Of a stretch of 51,783 nt of DNA, positions 42,774-51,235 are shown in pieces (the first letter of the stretch is position 1; the number at the start of each line of letters is the position of its first letter). The position numbers and the translations under genes are program-made. The DNA comes from Neomegalonema sp. (GTDB lineage: Bacteria > Pseudomonadota > Alphaproteobacteria > Rhodobacterales > Rhodobacteraceae). The DNA lies in NCBI GenBank assembly GCA_022760435.1, contig JALEFY010000020.1:1-51783 (forward strand), written 5' to 3'. The notes under the pieces are model-generated. The model was not told the origin of the DNA, made no database searches, and saw only the letters and a list, made by a program, of their open reading frames with translations.

Positions 42774-43424
42774 TCAGTGGGCGGAGAGATTGGATGCGGC
42801 CCGGTTGAAAAACCGCAAGACGCCGCCGCTCATCCCGGGCAGTTGGGTGAGCGAAGTCAGCGGATAGGCCAGGCGTAGCGGCAGTTTGCGCAGTGCCGCG
42901 CGGTTGTCATCGATCCAGTAGAGGCCGCGTTCAAAGCCAAGACCGAGGAGCAGGATATGCGGCTGCGTCTGCTCCATGGCCTTGAGTGCCTGAGCGCAGG
43001 CGTCCTGGGCGAACGGGTAGCGATCGGATGCCCATGGATGCCCGCTCACTTGCAGATCGCAGCGCGCCGCGAGCATCGAGACCGCTTGTTCATTCTGCGC
43101 GCCAGTACCGCCGAGCAAGAACAGCTTCAACTGTTTTTCCCGGGCCCGCTCCAGAATGAGCGGCGCGATTTGCCCGGCCAGCAGGCGCTGTTGCCGATCG
43201 CGCGGCAGTGACTGGCCGAGACGGCGGCGTTGCGCCGGGCCGGTCAGGCAGCTAAAATTGTCATTGAGCAGACCGGCAAGGCGCCATTCATTGCCATGCG
43301 CGGCATCAATCAGGTGTTGTTCGGCCGGGATCAGGACGCTTAGCCGCGGCTCGTCCAGATGCAGGCCCAGATCGTGAGCCGTGAGACAACGCAAATTCAG
43401 ATCGCGAACCGTGATCATTTCCAT
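42774..43424 (-). CDS. Divergent WecG/TagA/CpsF-like glycosyltransferase fold protein
   Basis: A 216-aa cytoplasmic protein. The central part, KLFLLGGTGAQNEQAV, then ILLLGLGFERGLYWIDDN, follows the WecG/TagA/CpsF pattern (LFLLGG..., then GLG-P-Q-E-x-W-I-x-x-N), but the PkQE motif is replaced by FERGLYWI, and no RAP-type motif follows. Members transfer N-acetylmannosamine-type sugars to lipid carriers; with these changes, activity is doubtful. AAGGAG lies 8 bases before ATG 43424. No polysaccharide genes surround it. It may be an inactive or repurposed paralogue. Confidence 0.6.
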   Translation of the reverse strand: MEMITVRDLNLRCLTAHDLGLHLDEPRLSVLIPAEQHLIDAAHGNEWRLAGLLNDNFSCLTGPAQRRRLGQSLPRDRQQRLLAGQIAPLILERAREKQLKLFLLGGTGAQNEQAVSMLAARCDLQVSGHPWASDRYPFAQDACAQALKAMEQTQPHILLLGLGFERGLYWIDDNRAALRKLPLRLAYPLTSLTQLPGMSGGVLRFFNRAASNLSAH

Positions 43425-43579
43425 GCTGTCATCTCCTTGAGATCCGAAAAGGCGGCCGGGCGTTCGTGGTCATCGCTGGAAAATTGCGCCATGCACATTC
43501 GATGCACAGCAGTTGAGGTCGCGCATGGCAGCGCCGGTATGCTTCTGCCCCATCCCTCGCCAGCGGAGAGAAACTTCGG

Positions 43580-44206
43580 TCAGCGCGAAACCATCACCCA
43601 GGTTCCCGGCTGACGCTGAGATTGGGTCAGGACGAAAGTGTAGGCGCTTTCTTCCAGAGGCATCAGCTTGTCGGTGAGGTTGTCGAGCACGAACTCACCC
43701 TGATCGGTGTTGACCAGCAGCACCGCATGATAGGGGTAGTTGCTGCCCTCGACGACCGCGATGCGCATGGCGCTACGTGGCCAGCCGGAAAGGGCCAGAA
43801 CCTCTTTCTTCATCAGCACATATTCTTCGCAATCGCCCGCCATGGCCGAGAAGTTCCAGAAGTCTCCATTCTGGTCCTCCACCGGCGAGATCAGGGCATT
43901 GACCTCGACATTGACGCGCTCGAGCACGGCGCGGCGTTGACGGGTCAATTCTGGCGCGCCCACGCTCAAGGCATTCTCGCCAAATGAGCGCTTGATCTGG
44001 CTCATGATCGCACCCGCTTGCGGCGCGACGCGTTCTTCTACGCAAAATTCCGGGCGATAGTGGCACAGCTCCTGAAAACCATGCGGAGCGTAGGCGGTCT
44101 CCAGTTCGGTCAGACCGGTCTTGTTCTGGCGGTCGCCAGCTTGGCTATGCGTTGCTGAGAAGCTCAGCGCAGCCAAGGCGATCCCTAAAAGAGCTTTTTT
44201 GGTCAT
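43580..44206 (-). CDS. Transglutaminase-like cysteine peptidase (BTLCP/LapG family)
   Basis: A 208-aa secreted protein with signal peptide (about 1-23, SQA). The papain/transglutaminase triad is in place: C126 (AGDCEEYV), H160 (YPYHAVLL) and D175 (FVLDNLT). The BTLCP family includes LapG, the periplasmic protease that releases the biofilm adhesin LapA under c-di-GMP/LapD control. GAGGGA precedes ATG 44206. No LapD-like receptor or large adhesin is in the window, so the target is unknown. Confidence 0.87.
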   Translation of the reverse strand: MTKKALLGIALAALSFSATHSQAGDRQNKTGLTELETAYAPHGFQELCHYRPEFCVEERVAPQAGAIMSQIKRSFGENALSVGAPELTRQRRAVLERVNVEVNALISPVEDQNGDFWNFSAMAGDCEEYVLMKKEVLALSGWPRSAMRIAVVEGSNYPYHAVLLVNTDQGEFVLDNLTDKLMPLEESAYTFVLTQSQRQPGTWVMVSR

Positions 44207-44479
44207 GGTGGTCCCTCGTCTTCCTGAGGACCAACCTACGCATGACAAATGAAGACGGGTTTTAAAGAAATCCTTAAAGGCGCACTAATTTTAACAAGAG
44301 CGGTTATAGCTTCTTTACGAAGAACGCCTTTTTACCATTCCAGAATAGAGCGCGGTGGTTGCCGTTATACTAACCAAATAGGCGAAATTGTGCGAAAAGC
44401 GCGCGATCGACCGGCGATCAGCGATAGCATCGGCATTCCCGGGATCGCTGTGCGACCGAAAGGCTCGATGGTCCCAAAA
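44207..44479. other. AT-richer intergenic region without a credible gene
   Basis: 273 bases between the LapG-like gene and DUF2244. The stretch 44250-44400 is AT-rich, with TTAA-containing repeats (TTTTAAAG, CCTTAAAG), and probably holds the upstream control region of the LapG-like gene. A 111-codon plus-strand frame starting at 44249 runs antisense into DUF2244 and has no ribosome site. I cannot assign a specific regulator site. Confidence 0.5.
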
Positions 44480-44986
44480 TCATCCAGTAGTCGAGAGATT
44501 CTGTATCTTTTCGCGCAAATCGAGAGCGAGGGCGCGTCGTTCCTCCGGGGTGAGAAAGGCGCCGAGCTCGACTTCCTTGCCTGACGAACTCAACATCAGA
44601 TAGGCTGGAATGCGTTTGGTCTCCACCAGCTTGATCTGGATCCAATGCGGGTTTGCCTCCCAGCTCAGATGCGCGCCATTGGGCTCGAAGCGGTCGATGC
44701 GCAGCCGGTCGGGCCAGAGGGAGACTTGCTCGCGCAGGCGCCCGGAGCGGTAGGTGAGCAGGATCATGCCGCCGAGCAGCAGGAAATCGGCGAGCAGGAA
44801 CAGCGCGATGACCCATAGGCCAGTGCCGCCGAGAAACGGGATCAGTGGGACGGTCAGCATCCCGGCAATGATTGCCATGAAGATCCGGAATTGCCGCCAG
44901 CTCAGGGAGCGGTGCGGCCAGAGCGTGACGCGGTAGACGGGGTCTGGTTCCTTGTCAGGGTCCGAAGCGGCCAGCATCTCTTGCAT
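44480..44986 (-). CDS. DUF2244 integral membrane protein
   Basis: A 168-aa protein. The DUF2244 signature VTLWPHRSLS is followed by two adjacent membrane helices (about 38-57 and 60-80) and a C-terminal cytoplasmic beta domain (REQVSLWPDRLRIDRFE). The family is confined largely to Alpha- and related Proteobacteria, and members often neighbour cytochrome oxidase genes, as here. Function unknown. Separated from ctaD by a strong terminator, so it probably has its own promoter. Confidence 0.82.
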   Translation of the reverse strand: MQEMLAASDPDKEPDPVYRVTLWPHRSLSWRQFRIFMAIIAGMLTVPLIPFLGGTGLWVIALFLLADFLLLGGMILLTYRSGRLREQVSLWPDRLRIDRFEPNGAHLSWEANPHWIQIKLVETKRIPAYLMLSSSGKEVELGAFLTPEERRALALDLREKIQNLSTTG

Positions 44987-45001
44987 GCAAGGTCTCCGAA
45001 A

Positions 45002-45037
45002 GGAAAAAGGGCGCGCCGCTCAGCGGCCCGCCCCCTT
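45002..45037 (-). terminator. Rho-independent terminator of ctaD
   Basis: On the minus strand, AAGGGGGCGGGCCGC pairs with GCGGCGCGCCCTT with a single G-G mismatch around a TGA loop, followed by TTTTT-type residues and CCTTT. It begins about 50 bases past the ctaD stop. Confidence 0.75.
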
Positions 45038-45086
45038 GTTTGTGTGGCTGCGCCGGCCCGGGAGGCCGACGCGAGGCGGTAAGCAC

Positions 45087-46709
45087 TTAGTGATGGGCAC
45101 CCTTGCCGCGCATGTCGGGCAGCACTTCGAAAGTGTGCGCCGGCGGCGGCGAAGGCAGGGTCCATTCCAGCGTGTCGGCGAACTCACCCCAAGGATTGTT
45201 CACAGTCGACTTGCGGCCATACGCCAAGGCCCAGAACACCATCCCGATGAAGAACACGAACGAGGCGAAGGAGATGAATGCGCCGATCGAGGACCACCAA
45301 TGCCAGGTTGCAAAGGCGACATCATAGTCGATGTAGCGGCGCGGCATCCCGGCAAGGCCGATGAAGTGCTGCGGGAAGAAAGTGATGTTGGCGCCGATGA
45401 AGAAGGTCCAGAAATGGATCTTGCCACCCAGCTCCGGCATCTCGCGACCGGTCATCTTCGGGAACCAATAGTAGATCCCGCAGAAGATGCCGAAAGCTGC
45501 GCCCAGGCTCATCACATAGTGGAAGTGAGCAACCACGAAATAGGTGTCGTGATAGACCCGGTCCACACCCGCCTGGCTCAGCATGACCCCGGTCACACCG
45601 CCAACGGTGAACAGGAAGATATAGCCGATCGCCCAGAGCATCGGGGTACGGAAGCTGATTGAGCCGCCCCACATCGTCGCGATCCAGGAGAAGATCTTGA
45701 CGCCGGTCGGCACCGCGATCGTCATCGTGGCCAGCATGAAGTAGGTCTGCTGGTTCAGCGACATGCCGACGGTGTACATGTGGTGCGCCCACACGATGAA
45801 GCCGAGGCCACCGATCGCCAGCATCGCGAACACCATCGCCGAATAGCCGAAGACCGGCTTGCGCGAGAAGGTCGAGACCACGTGGCTGATGATGCCGAAG
45901 GACGGCAGGATCACCATATACACTTCCGGATGGCCGAAGAACCATAGCAAGTGCTGGTAGAGAACCGGGTCACCGCCACCGGCAGGGTCAAAGAAGCTGG
46001 TGCCGAAGTTACGGTCGGTCAGCAGCATGGTGATCGCGCCAGCCAGAACCGGCAACGACAGCAGCGCGAGCAGCGCGGTCACGAATACCGACCAGGCGAA
46101 CAGCGGCACCTTCATCAGCGTCATGCCCGGGGCACGCATATTGAGGAAGGTGGCGATGATGTTGATCGAGCCGAGGATCGAGGACGCCCCTGAGACGTGC
46201 ACCGCGAAGATCGCCAGATCCATCGCCATGCCTGGCGCTCCGGAAGTTGAGAGCGGTGCGTAGAGCACCCAGCCCACGCCCGCACCGCCATCGACCACCG
46301 TGGCCAGGATCGCCAGCGTGGTGCCGGTCACGAACATCCAGAAGCTCAGGTTGTTGAGGCGCGGAAAGGCCATGTCCGGCGCGCCGATTTGCAGCGGCAT
46401 GAAATAGTTGCCAAAGCCGCCAAACAGCGCCGGGATGACCACGAAGAACATCATCAGGACGCCGTGGCCGGTGATCAGCACGTTCCACAGATGCCCATCG
46501 GGCGAGCCATCTTCGGTCACCAGATATTGCACGCCCGGATCCATCAGCTCCAGACGCATGATAACGGTCATGATCACCGAGACCAGACCGGCGAAACCGG
46601 CGACCCAGAGATACAGGATCCCGATATCCTTGTGGTTGGTCGAGCAGAACCACCGGGTAAAGAAGCCCGGATGATCATGGTGCTCGAGATGCGCGGTTGC
46701 TTCCGCCAT
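45087..46709 (-). CDS. Cytochrome c oxidase subunit I (aa3 type)
   Basis: A 540-aa haem-copper oxidase core subunit with 12 predicted helices. Key residues: H82 (haem a ligand, TGHGVLMM), H260-P-E-V-Y264 with the CuB histidine cross-linked to tyrosine, WAHHMYTVG (two further CuB histidines), and HFHYVMSLG (haem a3 and a ligands). The Tyr in HPEVY places it in the A family with a K-channel. ATG 46709 has GGGAG 8 bases upstream. Neither ctaC nor ctaB/ctaG/ctaE is adjacent: lipB lies upstream and DUF2244 downstream. Confidence 0.97.
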   Translation of the reverse strand: MAEATAHLEHHDHPGFFTRWFCSTNHKDIGILYLWVAGFAGLVSVIMTVIMRLELMDPGVQYLVTEDGSPDGHLWNVLITGHGVLMMFFVVIPALFGGFGNYFMPLQIGAPDMAFPRLNNLSFWMFVTGTTLAILATVVDGGAGVGWVLYAPLSTSGAPGMAMDLAIFAVHVSGASSILGSINIIATFLNMRAPGMTLMKVPLFAWSVFVTALLALLSLPVLAGAITMLLTDRNFGTSFFDPAGGGDPVLYQHLLWFFGHPEVYMVILPSFGIISHVVSTFSRKPVFGYSAMVFAMLAIGGLGFIVWAHHMYTVGMSLNQQTYFMLATMTIAVPTGVKIFSWIATMWGGSISFRTPMLWAIGYIFLFTVGGVTGVMLSQAGVDRVYHDTYFVVAHFHYVMSLGAAFGIFCGIYYWFPKMTGREMPELGGKIHFWTFFIGANITFFPQHFIGLAGMPRRYIDYDVAFATWHWWSSIGAFISFASFVFFIGMVFWALAYGRKSTVNNPWGEFADTLEWTLPSPPPAHTFEVLPDMRGKGAHH

Positions 46710-46876
46710 TTCAGAACTCCCAGTTTCGCGTATCGAACGCCGATTCCCGCACGGAGAATGTATTCCCCTTGACGAATGTGATAGCGGAGCTGCGTAAAAG
46801 GACAATGGCGACCTTGGTCAGAAGGCCACAGGTGCGGCGATCTGCCATTGTTTGATCTTGCGCAAGGGATCCGCGT

Positions 46877-47512
46877 TCACTTGCCGAAGATTTCGCTGAA
46901 ACTTTGATCCAAAGCAACATCCAAGTCAGCCATTGTGGCAGGAATGCCCAAATCGACCAGGCTTGTCACACCATGCTCTCGGATTCCGCAGGGCACGATG
47001 CCGCCAAAATGCGCCAGATCGGGTTCAACATTGATCGCCAGCCCGTGAAAACTCACCCATTTGCGCACTCGCACACCGATCGCAGCGATCTTGTCCTCGC
47101 GCATCGGGGCGCCGAGATCGCGGCGTGGCACCCAGATCCCGACCCGGCCTTCGCGCCGCTCGCCGTCGATATTGAAAGCGGCGAGGGCCCGGATCACCCA
47201 TTCCTCAAGTTGCCAGACGAAGCGGCGCACATCGCGTCCGCGCTGATCGAGGTCGAGCATCACATAGACCACGCGTTGACCGGGCCCGTGATAGGTATAT
47301 TGCCCGCCGCGCCGGGTCGGATAGACCGGGAAGCGGTCCTCGAGCAGATCCTCGGCACGGGCGCTGGTGCCAGCGGTGTAAAGGGGCGGGTGCTCGAGCA
47401 GCCAGATCAGCTCATCGGCCTCACCGCGGGCAATGGCATCCGCTCGAGCCTCCTGCGCGGCTTCGGCTTCACGAAAGCCAATGATCCCGTCGCTGATCCG
47501 CCATTCCACCAC
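46877..47512 (-). CDS. Octanoyltransferase LipB
   Basis: A 211-aa enzyme that transfers octanoyl from acyl carrier protein to lipoyl domains, the first step of lipoate assembly. [12 protein letters not shown] (68-79), the catalytic K141 (EDKIAAIG) and nucleophile C175 (GIVPCGI) are present. The start is GTG 47512, with AGGGAG 7 bases upstream. Divergent from the tRNA-Leu gene. The 167 bases between lipB and ctaD likely contain the ctaD promoter of a separate transcript (TTGTCC-N16-TATCAC near 46783-46810 is a weak candidate). Confidence 0.96.
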   Translation of the reverse strand: MVEWRISDGIIGFREAEAAQEARADAIARGEADELIWLLEHPPLYTAGTSARAEDLLEDRFPVYPTRRGGQYTYHGPGQRVVYVMLDLDQRGRDVRRFVWQLEEWVIRALAAFNIDGERREGRVGIWVPRRDLGAPMREDKIAAIGVRVRKWVSFHGLAINVEPDLAHFGGIVPCGIREHGVTSLVDLGIPATMADLDVALDQSFSEIFGK

Positions 47513-47572
47513 GCGCGCGCTCCCTTTGTCTGACGAGGTTTCAAGCCTTGCTCAAAGCACGAGTTTTTACCC

Positions 47573-47601
47573 TGTACAAGGCAGATACGCTCTGCTACTA
47601 A
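47573..47601 (+). promoter_or_regulatory. Possible tRNA-Leu promoter
   Basis: -35 TGTACA (47573-47578), 17-base spacer, -10 TACTAA (47596-47601, overlapping by one base the ideal frame). Predicted start about 10 bases before the mature tRNA. Weak match to consensus. Confidence 0.4.
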
Positions 47602-47617
47602 GCGCGCCTGCCCGAAT

Positions 47618-47704
47618 GCGGTCGTGGCGGAATTGGTAGACGCGCAACGTTGAGGTCGTTGTGGGGTAACTCCCGTGGAAGTTCGAGTCTTCTCGACCGC
47701 ACCA
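47618..47704 (+). tRNA. tRNA-Leu (anticodon GAG)
   Basis: 87 nt including an encoded CCA. Acceptor GCGGTCG pairs with CGACCGC; anticodon stem CAACG / CGTTG encloses the loop TTGAGGT with anticodon GAG, reading CUC/CUU codons. A long variable arm (TGGGGTAACTCCCGT) is typical of leucine tRNA, and GTTCGAGTC is the T loop region. No integrated element abuts its 3' end. Confidence 0.97.
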
Positions 47705-47716
47705 AATTTGAACATC

Positions 47717-47739
47717 TGCTTGATGCGAAGCACTTTTTT
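47717..47739 (+). terminator. Terminator after tRNA-Leu
   Basis: Stem TGCTT (47717-47721) / AAGCA (47728-47732) with loop GATGCG, followed by CTTTTTT. A short stem but with a good T-run, 12 bases after the tRNA. Confidence 0.6.
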
Positions 47740-47939
47740 CGGCTCGAAGCGCAAGAGCTCAAGAGCCTGCGTGAAAGCAGATCCGGCGCCATCCTGATCC
47801 CATTTATATCTTAAGGTGCGAGAGCCGAGCCGCTGTTTGGTCCGGAATCCTTGCCACCTACGCAGTTTTAGTGATTGCGGCTTGCGCCAAACCTCCCCTA
47901 GCCTCTTGCCACAAAAAAGCTCTCTGGGAGGTAGAACCA

Positions 47940-48944
47940 ATGAAGAAGTTTCTTTCCGCATGCGTGATGGGCTTGGCAGCCGCCGCGCTGACAACCGAGG
48001 CCATGGCTGTTGAGTGGAACGTGTCGCTCTGGGGCAAGCGCCGGGCCTTCACCGAGCATGTCGAGAAAATCGCCGAGCTGGTCGCGCAAAAGACCGGCGG
48101 CGATTTCACCCTCAACCTGTCTTATGGCGGGCTTTCCAAGAACAAGGAAAACCTCGACGGCATCTCCATTGGTGCGTTCGAGATGGCCCAGTTCTGCGCT
48201 GGCTATCACCGTGACAAGAACCCGTCGATCACCGTTCTCGAGCTGCCTTTCCTGGGTGTCGACACCCTCGAGCAAGAGCGGCATCTGAGTGAAGTGCTCT
48301 ACAAGCACCCGGCGGTGGCGAAGGATCTGGCGCGCTGGAACGCGACCCTGCTGATGCCCTCGCCGATGCCGCAATATAATGTGCTCGGCGTTGGCGATGC
48401 GCCCCATGGATTGTCGGATTTCGAAGGTCTGAGCGTGCGCGCCACCGGCGGGATTGGCCAGGCGATGAAGGCGGTTGGCGCGGTGCCGACCTCGATGACC
48501 GCTTCGGAAGTGCGCCAGTCGCTCGATAGCGGCGTGATCAAGGCGGCGGCTTTTGCGCCGCATGCGCATATGTCCTTTGGCACCGTCGAGATCGGCACCT
48601 GGTGGACCACCAATCTCAACCCCGGCACCGTCAATTGCCCGGTGGTGGTGAACACCGACGCGCTCGATGCGCTGAGCGACGCGCATCGCGAGGCGCTGCT
48701 GGGTTCGGTTGATGAGGCGCTCGACCACTATATCGCCAATTACACCAACAAGACCATGAAGGCCTGGGGCCCGCTGCTCGATGAAAAAGGGATCGAGCGC
48801 GTGACCTTCTCACCCGAGGTCATCGCGGACCTGAAAGCCAAGGTCGCTGGCCCGGCAGAGGCTGCGTGGATTGCGGATAACTCGGCGCGCGGACTGCCGG
48901 CGCAAGAGCTTGTCGATCTGGTGAAAAAGACCCTGGCCGAGTAA
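47940..48944 (+). CDS. TRAP transporter substrate-binding protein (DctP family)
   Basis: A 334-aa periplasmic receptor with signal peptide (about 1-23, AMA). The DctP-type core includes GGLSKNKENLDGISIGAFEMA, in two parts, and LELPFLG near the N-terminal lobe and GLSVRATGG in the second. The bound substrate is unknown; many relatives take C4-dicarboxylates, sugar acids or other organic acids. GGGAGG lies 9 bases before ATG 47940. First gene of a complete dctP-dctQ-dctM unit. Confidence 0.92.
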   Translation: MKKFLSACVMGLAAAALTTEAMAVEWNVSLWGKRRAFTEHVEKIAELVAQKTGGDFTLNLSYGGLSKNKENLDGISIGAFEMAQFCAGYHRDKNPSITVLELPFLGVDTLEQERHLSEVLYKHPAVAKDLARWNATLLMPSPMPQYNVLGVGDAPHGLSDFEGLSVRATGGIGQAMKAVGAVPTSMTASEVRQSLDSGVIKAAAFAPHAHMSFGTVEIGTWWTTNLNPGTVNCPVVVNTDALDALSDAHREALLGSVDEALDHYIANYTNKTMKAWGPLLDEKGIERVTFSPEVIADLKAKVAGPAEAAWIADNSARGLPAQELVDLVKKTLAE

Positions 48945-48969
48945 GGCAAGCGCTCGGGGTCGGCGCCTG

Positions 48970-49060
48970 CGCGCGTCGGCCCCAAGGATGTGCCCGGGAT
49001 GCTTCCAGGATGCGTCCAGAATGAGCCCAGGATGCGCGTCCAAGATGCGCTTGCCCGAAC
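48970..49060. repeat. Degenerate GGATGC repeats between dctP and dctQ
   Basis: The 176-base gap between dctP and dctQ holds six or so loose copies of a CCAGGATGCG-like motif (variants CCGGGATGCT, CCAGAATGAG, CCAAGATGCG). Spacing is irregular, and no hairpin or terminator is obvious. The unusual gap inside a TRAP operon may be a decayed tandem array. Confidence 0.5.
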
Positions 49061-49120
49061 TATGCCCGCACATTGGATGCCCGACCGAGGCGTTTGGGCG
49101 CTATTTGAGGAATCCCGATC

Positions 49121-49768
49121 ATGGCCAGTTCAGCCTCGGTGCTCGAGGACGGCTCCGTCATCAGTTGGCTTGACCGCAGCCTGCTGCGCCTGGAGCGTGC
49201 CCTGGCCCTGATCAGTGGGCTGGCGGTTTTCTCGCTGATGATCCTCGCGGTCATCTCGGTCGCGGGGCGCAATTTCTTCGATCAGCCCTTGCCCGGCTAT
49301 GTGGACTGGATCGAGCAGGCGATGCCGCTGATCGCGATCACGGGCATTGCTTTCGTTCAGCGTGAGGGCGGGCATATTCGCATGGATATCCTGGTCGGCC
49401 AGTTGCGCGGGCGCGCGCTCTGGATCGTCGAGTTCATCACCGTGCTGGTCATGCTGGTGCTGATGGTGCTGCTGGTCTGGGGCTCCTATTCGCATTTCCT
49501 GCGCAGCTTCAGCTTCGATGCGCCGCTTTGGAGCCGCGACAGCTCGATGGACATCGCCTTGCCGCTCTGGCCGGCCAAGTTGATCGTGCCGGTCGCCTTT
49601 GCGGTGCTGTGCGTGCGGCTGGTGCTGCAACTGATCGCCTATGGCCGGGCGATCTGGCGGGATGATGCCCAGCCTGTCGCCGTGCCGCTAATCGAGGATG
49701 CCGCGACACAGGCCGCACGCGAGGCGCAGAGCGTCTCAAATGCGCAAGATGAGCAGGAGGGGCGGTGA
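49121..49768 (+). CDS. TRAP transporter small permease (DctQ)
   Basis: A 215-aa inner-membrane protein with four predicted helices (about 25-50, 60-80, 95-120 and 145-170) and a hydrophilic C-terminal tail. Typical DctQ features are ISVAGRNFFDQPLPG and the W-x-E-E/Q helix start (VDWIEQAMP). It couples the receptor to the large permease. Start ATG 49121 with TTGAGGA upstream. Its stop overlaps the dctM start (TGATG), so translation is coupled. Confidence 0.92.
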   Translation: MASSASVLEDGSVISWLDRSLLRLERALALISGLAVFSLMILAVISVAGRNFFDQPLPGYVDWIEQAMPLIAITGIAFVQREGGHIRMDILVGQLRGRALWIVEFITVLVMLVLMVLLVWGSYSHFLRSFSFDAPLWSRDSSMDIALPLWPAKLIVPVAFAVLCVRLVLQLIAYGRAIWRDDAQPVAVPLIEDAATQAAREAQSVSNAQDEQEGR

Positions 49769-51168
49769 TGGAGCCGATCGATATCGGGATCGCGGTGACG
49801 GGTGTTCTGTTTGTCCTGGTCATTTTCGGGATGCGGGTCGCTTTTGCCGCTGCCGTGACCGGTCTGCTCGGGCTCATCTGGATCTTCTGGTCAAAGCGCG
49901 GCTATGATCCGGAGATGTTCGGCTGGGCGCTGACCGTGGCGGTGAAGACCGCCGGGCAAGTGCCCCATTCCAAGGTCGCCAATCAGGCACTTTCGCTCAT
50001 CCCGACCTTCATCCTGATCGGCTATCTTGCCTATCATGCCGGGCTGACAAAGGCGCTGTTCGAGGCCGCAAAGCGCTGGGTTGGCTGGCTGCCCGGCGGG
50101 CTCGCCGTGGCCTCGGTGTTTGCGACCGCCGGGTTCGCCGCCGTCTCTGGCGCCTCCATTGCGACCTCGGCGGTGTTCGCGCGGATCGCGATCCCGGAGA
50201 TGCTTGAGGCAGGGTATGACAAGAAATTCGCCGCTGGCGTTGTTGCTGCGGGGGGCACGCTGGCCTCGCTGATCCCGCCCTCGGCGATCCTGGTGATCTA
50301 CGCGATCATTGTTGAGCAGGATGTGGGCAAGCTGCTGCTGGCCGGTTTCATACCGGGGGCCTTCTCGGCGCTGATCTATGCGGCGCTCATCATCGGCATG
50401 GCGCTCACTTTCAGCCGTTTCGGCCCGCCGGTCACCGGCTTCACCTGGCGCGAGCGATTGGCTTCCTTGCCGCCGGCGATGCCGATCCTGTTCGTGGTCG
50501 TGGTCATCATCTTCTTTATCTACAACCCCTTGGGCGGCGAGGCTTGGGGCACCCCGACCGAGGGCGGAGCGATCGGTGCTTTTGTTGTGTTCTGCATGGC
50601 GCTCTTGCACGGCATGCGCTGGCCGCAATTGCGCGAGGCGCTGATTGAAACCGCCAAGCTCTCGGTCATGATCTTCACCATCATCTGGGGCGTGCTGATC
50701 TATGTGCGTTTTCTGGGCTTTGCCGATCTGCCCGGCGCCTTTGCTGACTGGATCGGCGGGCTCGAGCAAAGCCCGATGCTGACATTGATCCTTATCCTGC
50801 TCGCCTATGCGGTGCTGGGCATGTTCATGGATGCGATTGGCATGCTGCTGCTGACCTTACCGGTGGTCTATCCGGCGGTGATGGCGCTCAATGGCGGCGA
50901 AGGGGTGTCAGCGGCCGATAGTGCTTTTGGCATGTCCGGTCCGATGTGCGCGATCTGGTTCGGGATCCTGGTGGTGAAGATGGCGGAGCTGTGCCTGATC
51001 ACCCCGCCGATCGGGCTCAATTGCTTCGTCGTCGCCGGGGTGCGGCCCGATATCTCGGTGCAGGAGGTGTTCCGCGGGGCGGCGCCATTCTTCGTCGCCG
51101 ATGCGCTGACCATCGCCGGGCTGATCGCCTTTCCGGCCATCGTGCTCTATCTGCCCAGCCTCGCGTGA
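49768..51168 (+). CDS. TRAP transporter large permease (DctM)
   Basis: A 466-aa membrane protein of 11-12 helices that drives Na+- or H+-coupled uptake of organic acids. Family stretches include VSGASIATSAVF and GGTLASLIPPSAILVIY in the first half and GMFMDAIGMLLLTLP and ITPPIGLNCFVVAGV in the second half. ATG 49768 has AGGAGG 7 bases upstream; GTG 49765 is the alternative. Completes a classical three-gene TRAP system. Confidence 0.95.
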   Translation: MEPIDIGIAVTGVLFVLVIFGMRVAFAAAVTGLLGLIWIFWSKRGYDPEMFGWALTVAVKTAGQVPHSKVANQALSLIPTFILIGYLAYHAGLTKALFEAAKRWVGWLPGGLAVASVFATAGFAAVSGASIATSAVFARIAIPEMLEAGYDKKFAAGVVAAGGTLASLIPPSAILVIYAIIVEQDVGKLLLAGFIPGAFSALIYAALIIGMALTFSRFGPPVTGFTWRERLASLPPAMPILFVVVVIIFFIYNPLGGEAWGTPTEGGAIGAFVVFCMALLHGMRWPQLREALIETAKLSVMIFTIIWGVLIYVRFLGFADLPGAFADWIGGLEQSPMLTLILILLAYAVLGMFMDAIGMLLLTLPVVYPAVMALNGGEGVSAADSAFGMSGPMCAIWFGILVVKMAELCLITPPIGLNCFVVAGVRPDISVQEVFRGAAPFFVADALTIAGLIAFPAIVLYLPSLA

Positions 51169-51188
51169 GCGGCAACGGGAGGCGAAGG

Positions 51189-51213
51189 GATCCGGCGCGC
51201 GCAGCGCCGGATC
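51189..51213. terminator. Hairpin between convergent dctM and azoR genes
   Basis: Perfect 10-bp stem GATCCGGCGC / GCGCCGGATC with a GCGCA loop, located 20 bases after dctM and 23 bases past the azoR stop. Likely a shared bidirectional terminator despite the lack of a T-run. Confidence 0.5.
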
Positions 51214-51235
51214 GGTGGTTGCGATCAATGCGCGA

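Noticed and set aside
44260-44282. CtrA box (TTAA...TTAA)
   Set aside because: The two TTAA blocks are 8 bases apart instead of the required 7, in a generally AT-rich stretch.
44249-44584. 111-codon plus-strand gene
   Set aside because: It has no ribosome site, overlaps DUF2244 in antisense, and its second half is the shadow of that gene.
47618-47704. tRNA-Leu as an attachment site for an integrated element
   Set aside because: No integrase gene and no duplicated tRNA 3' end are visible; the genes downstream are an ordinary TRAP transporter operon.
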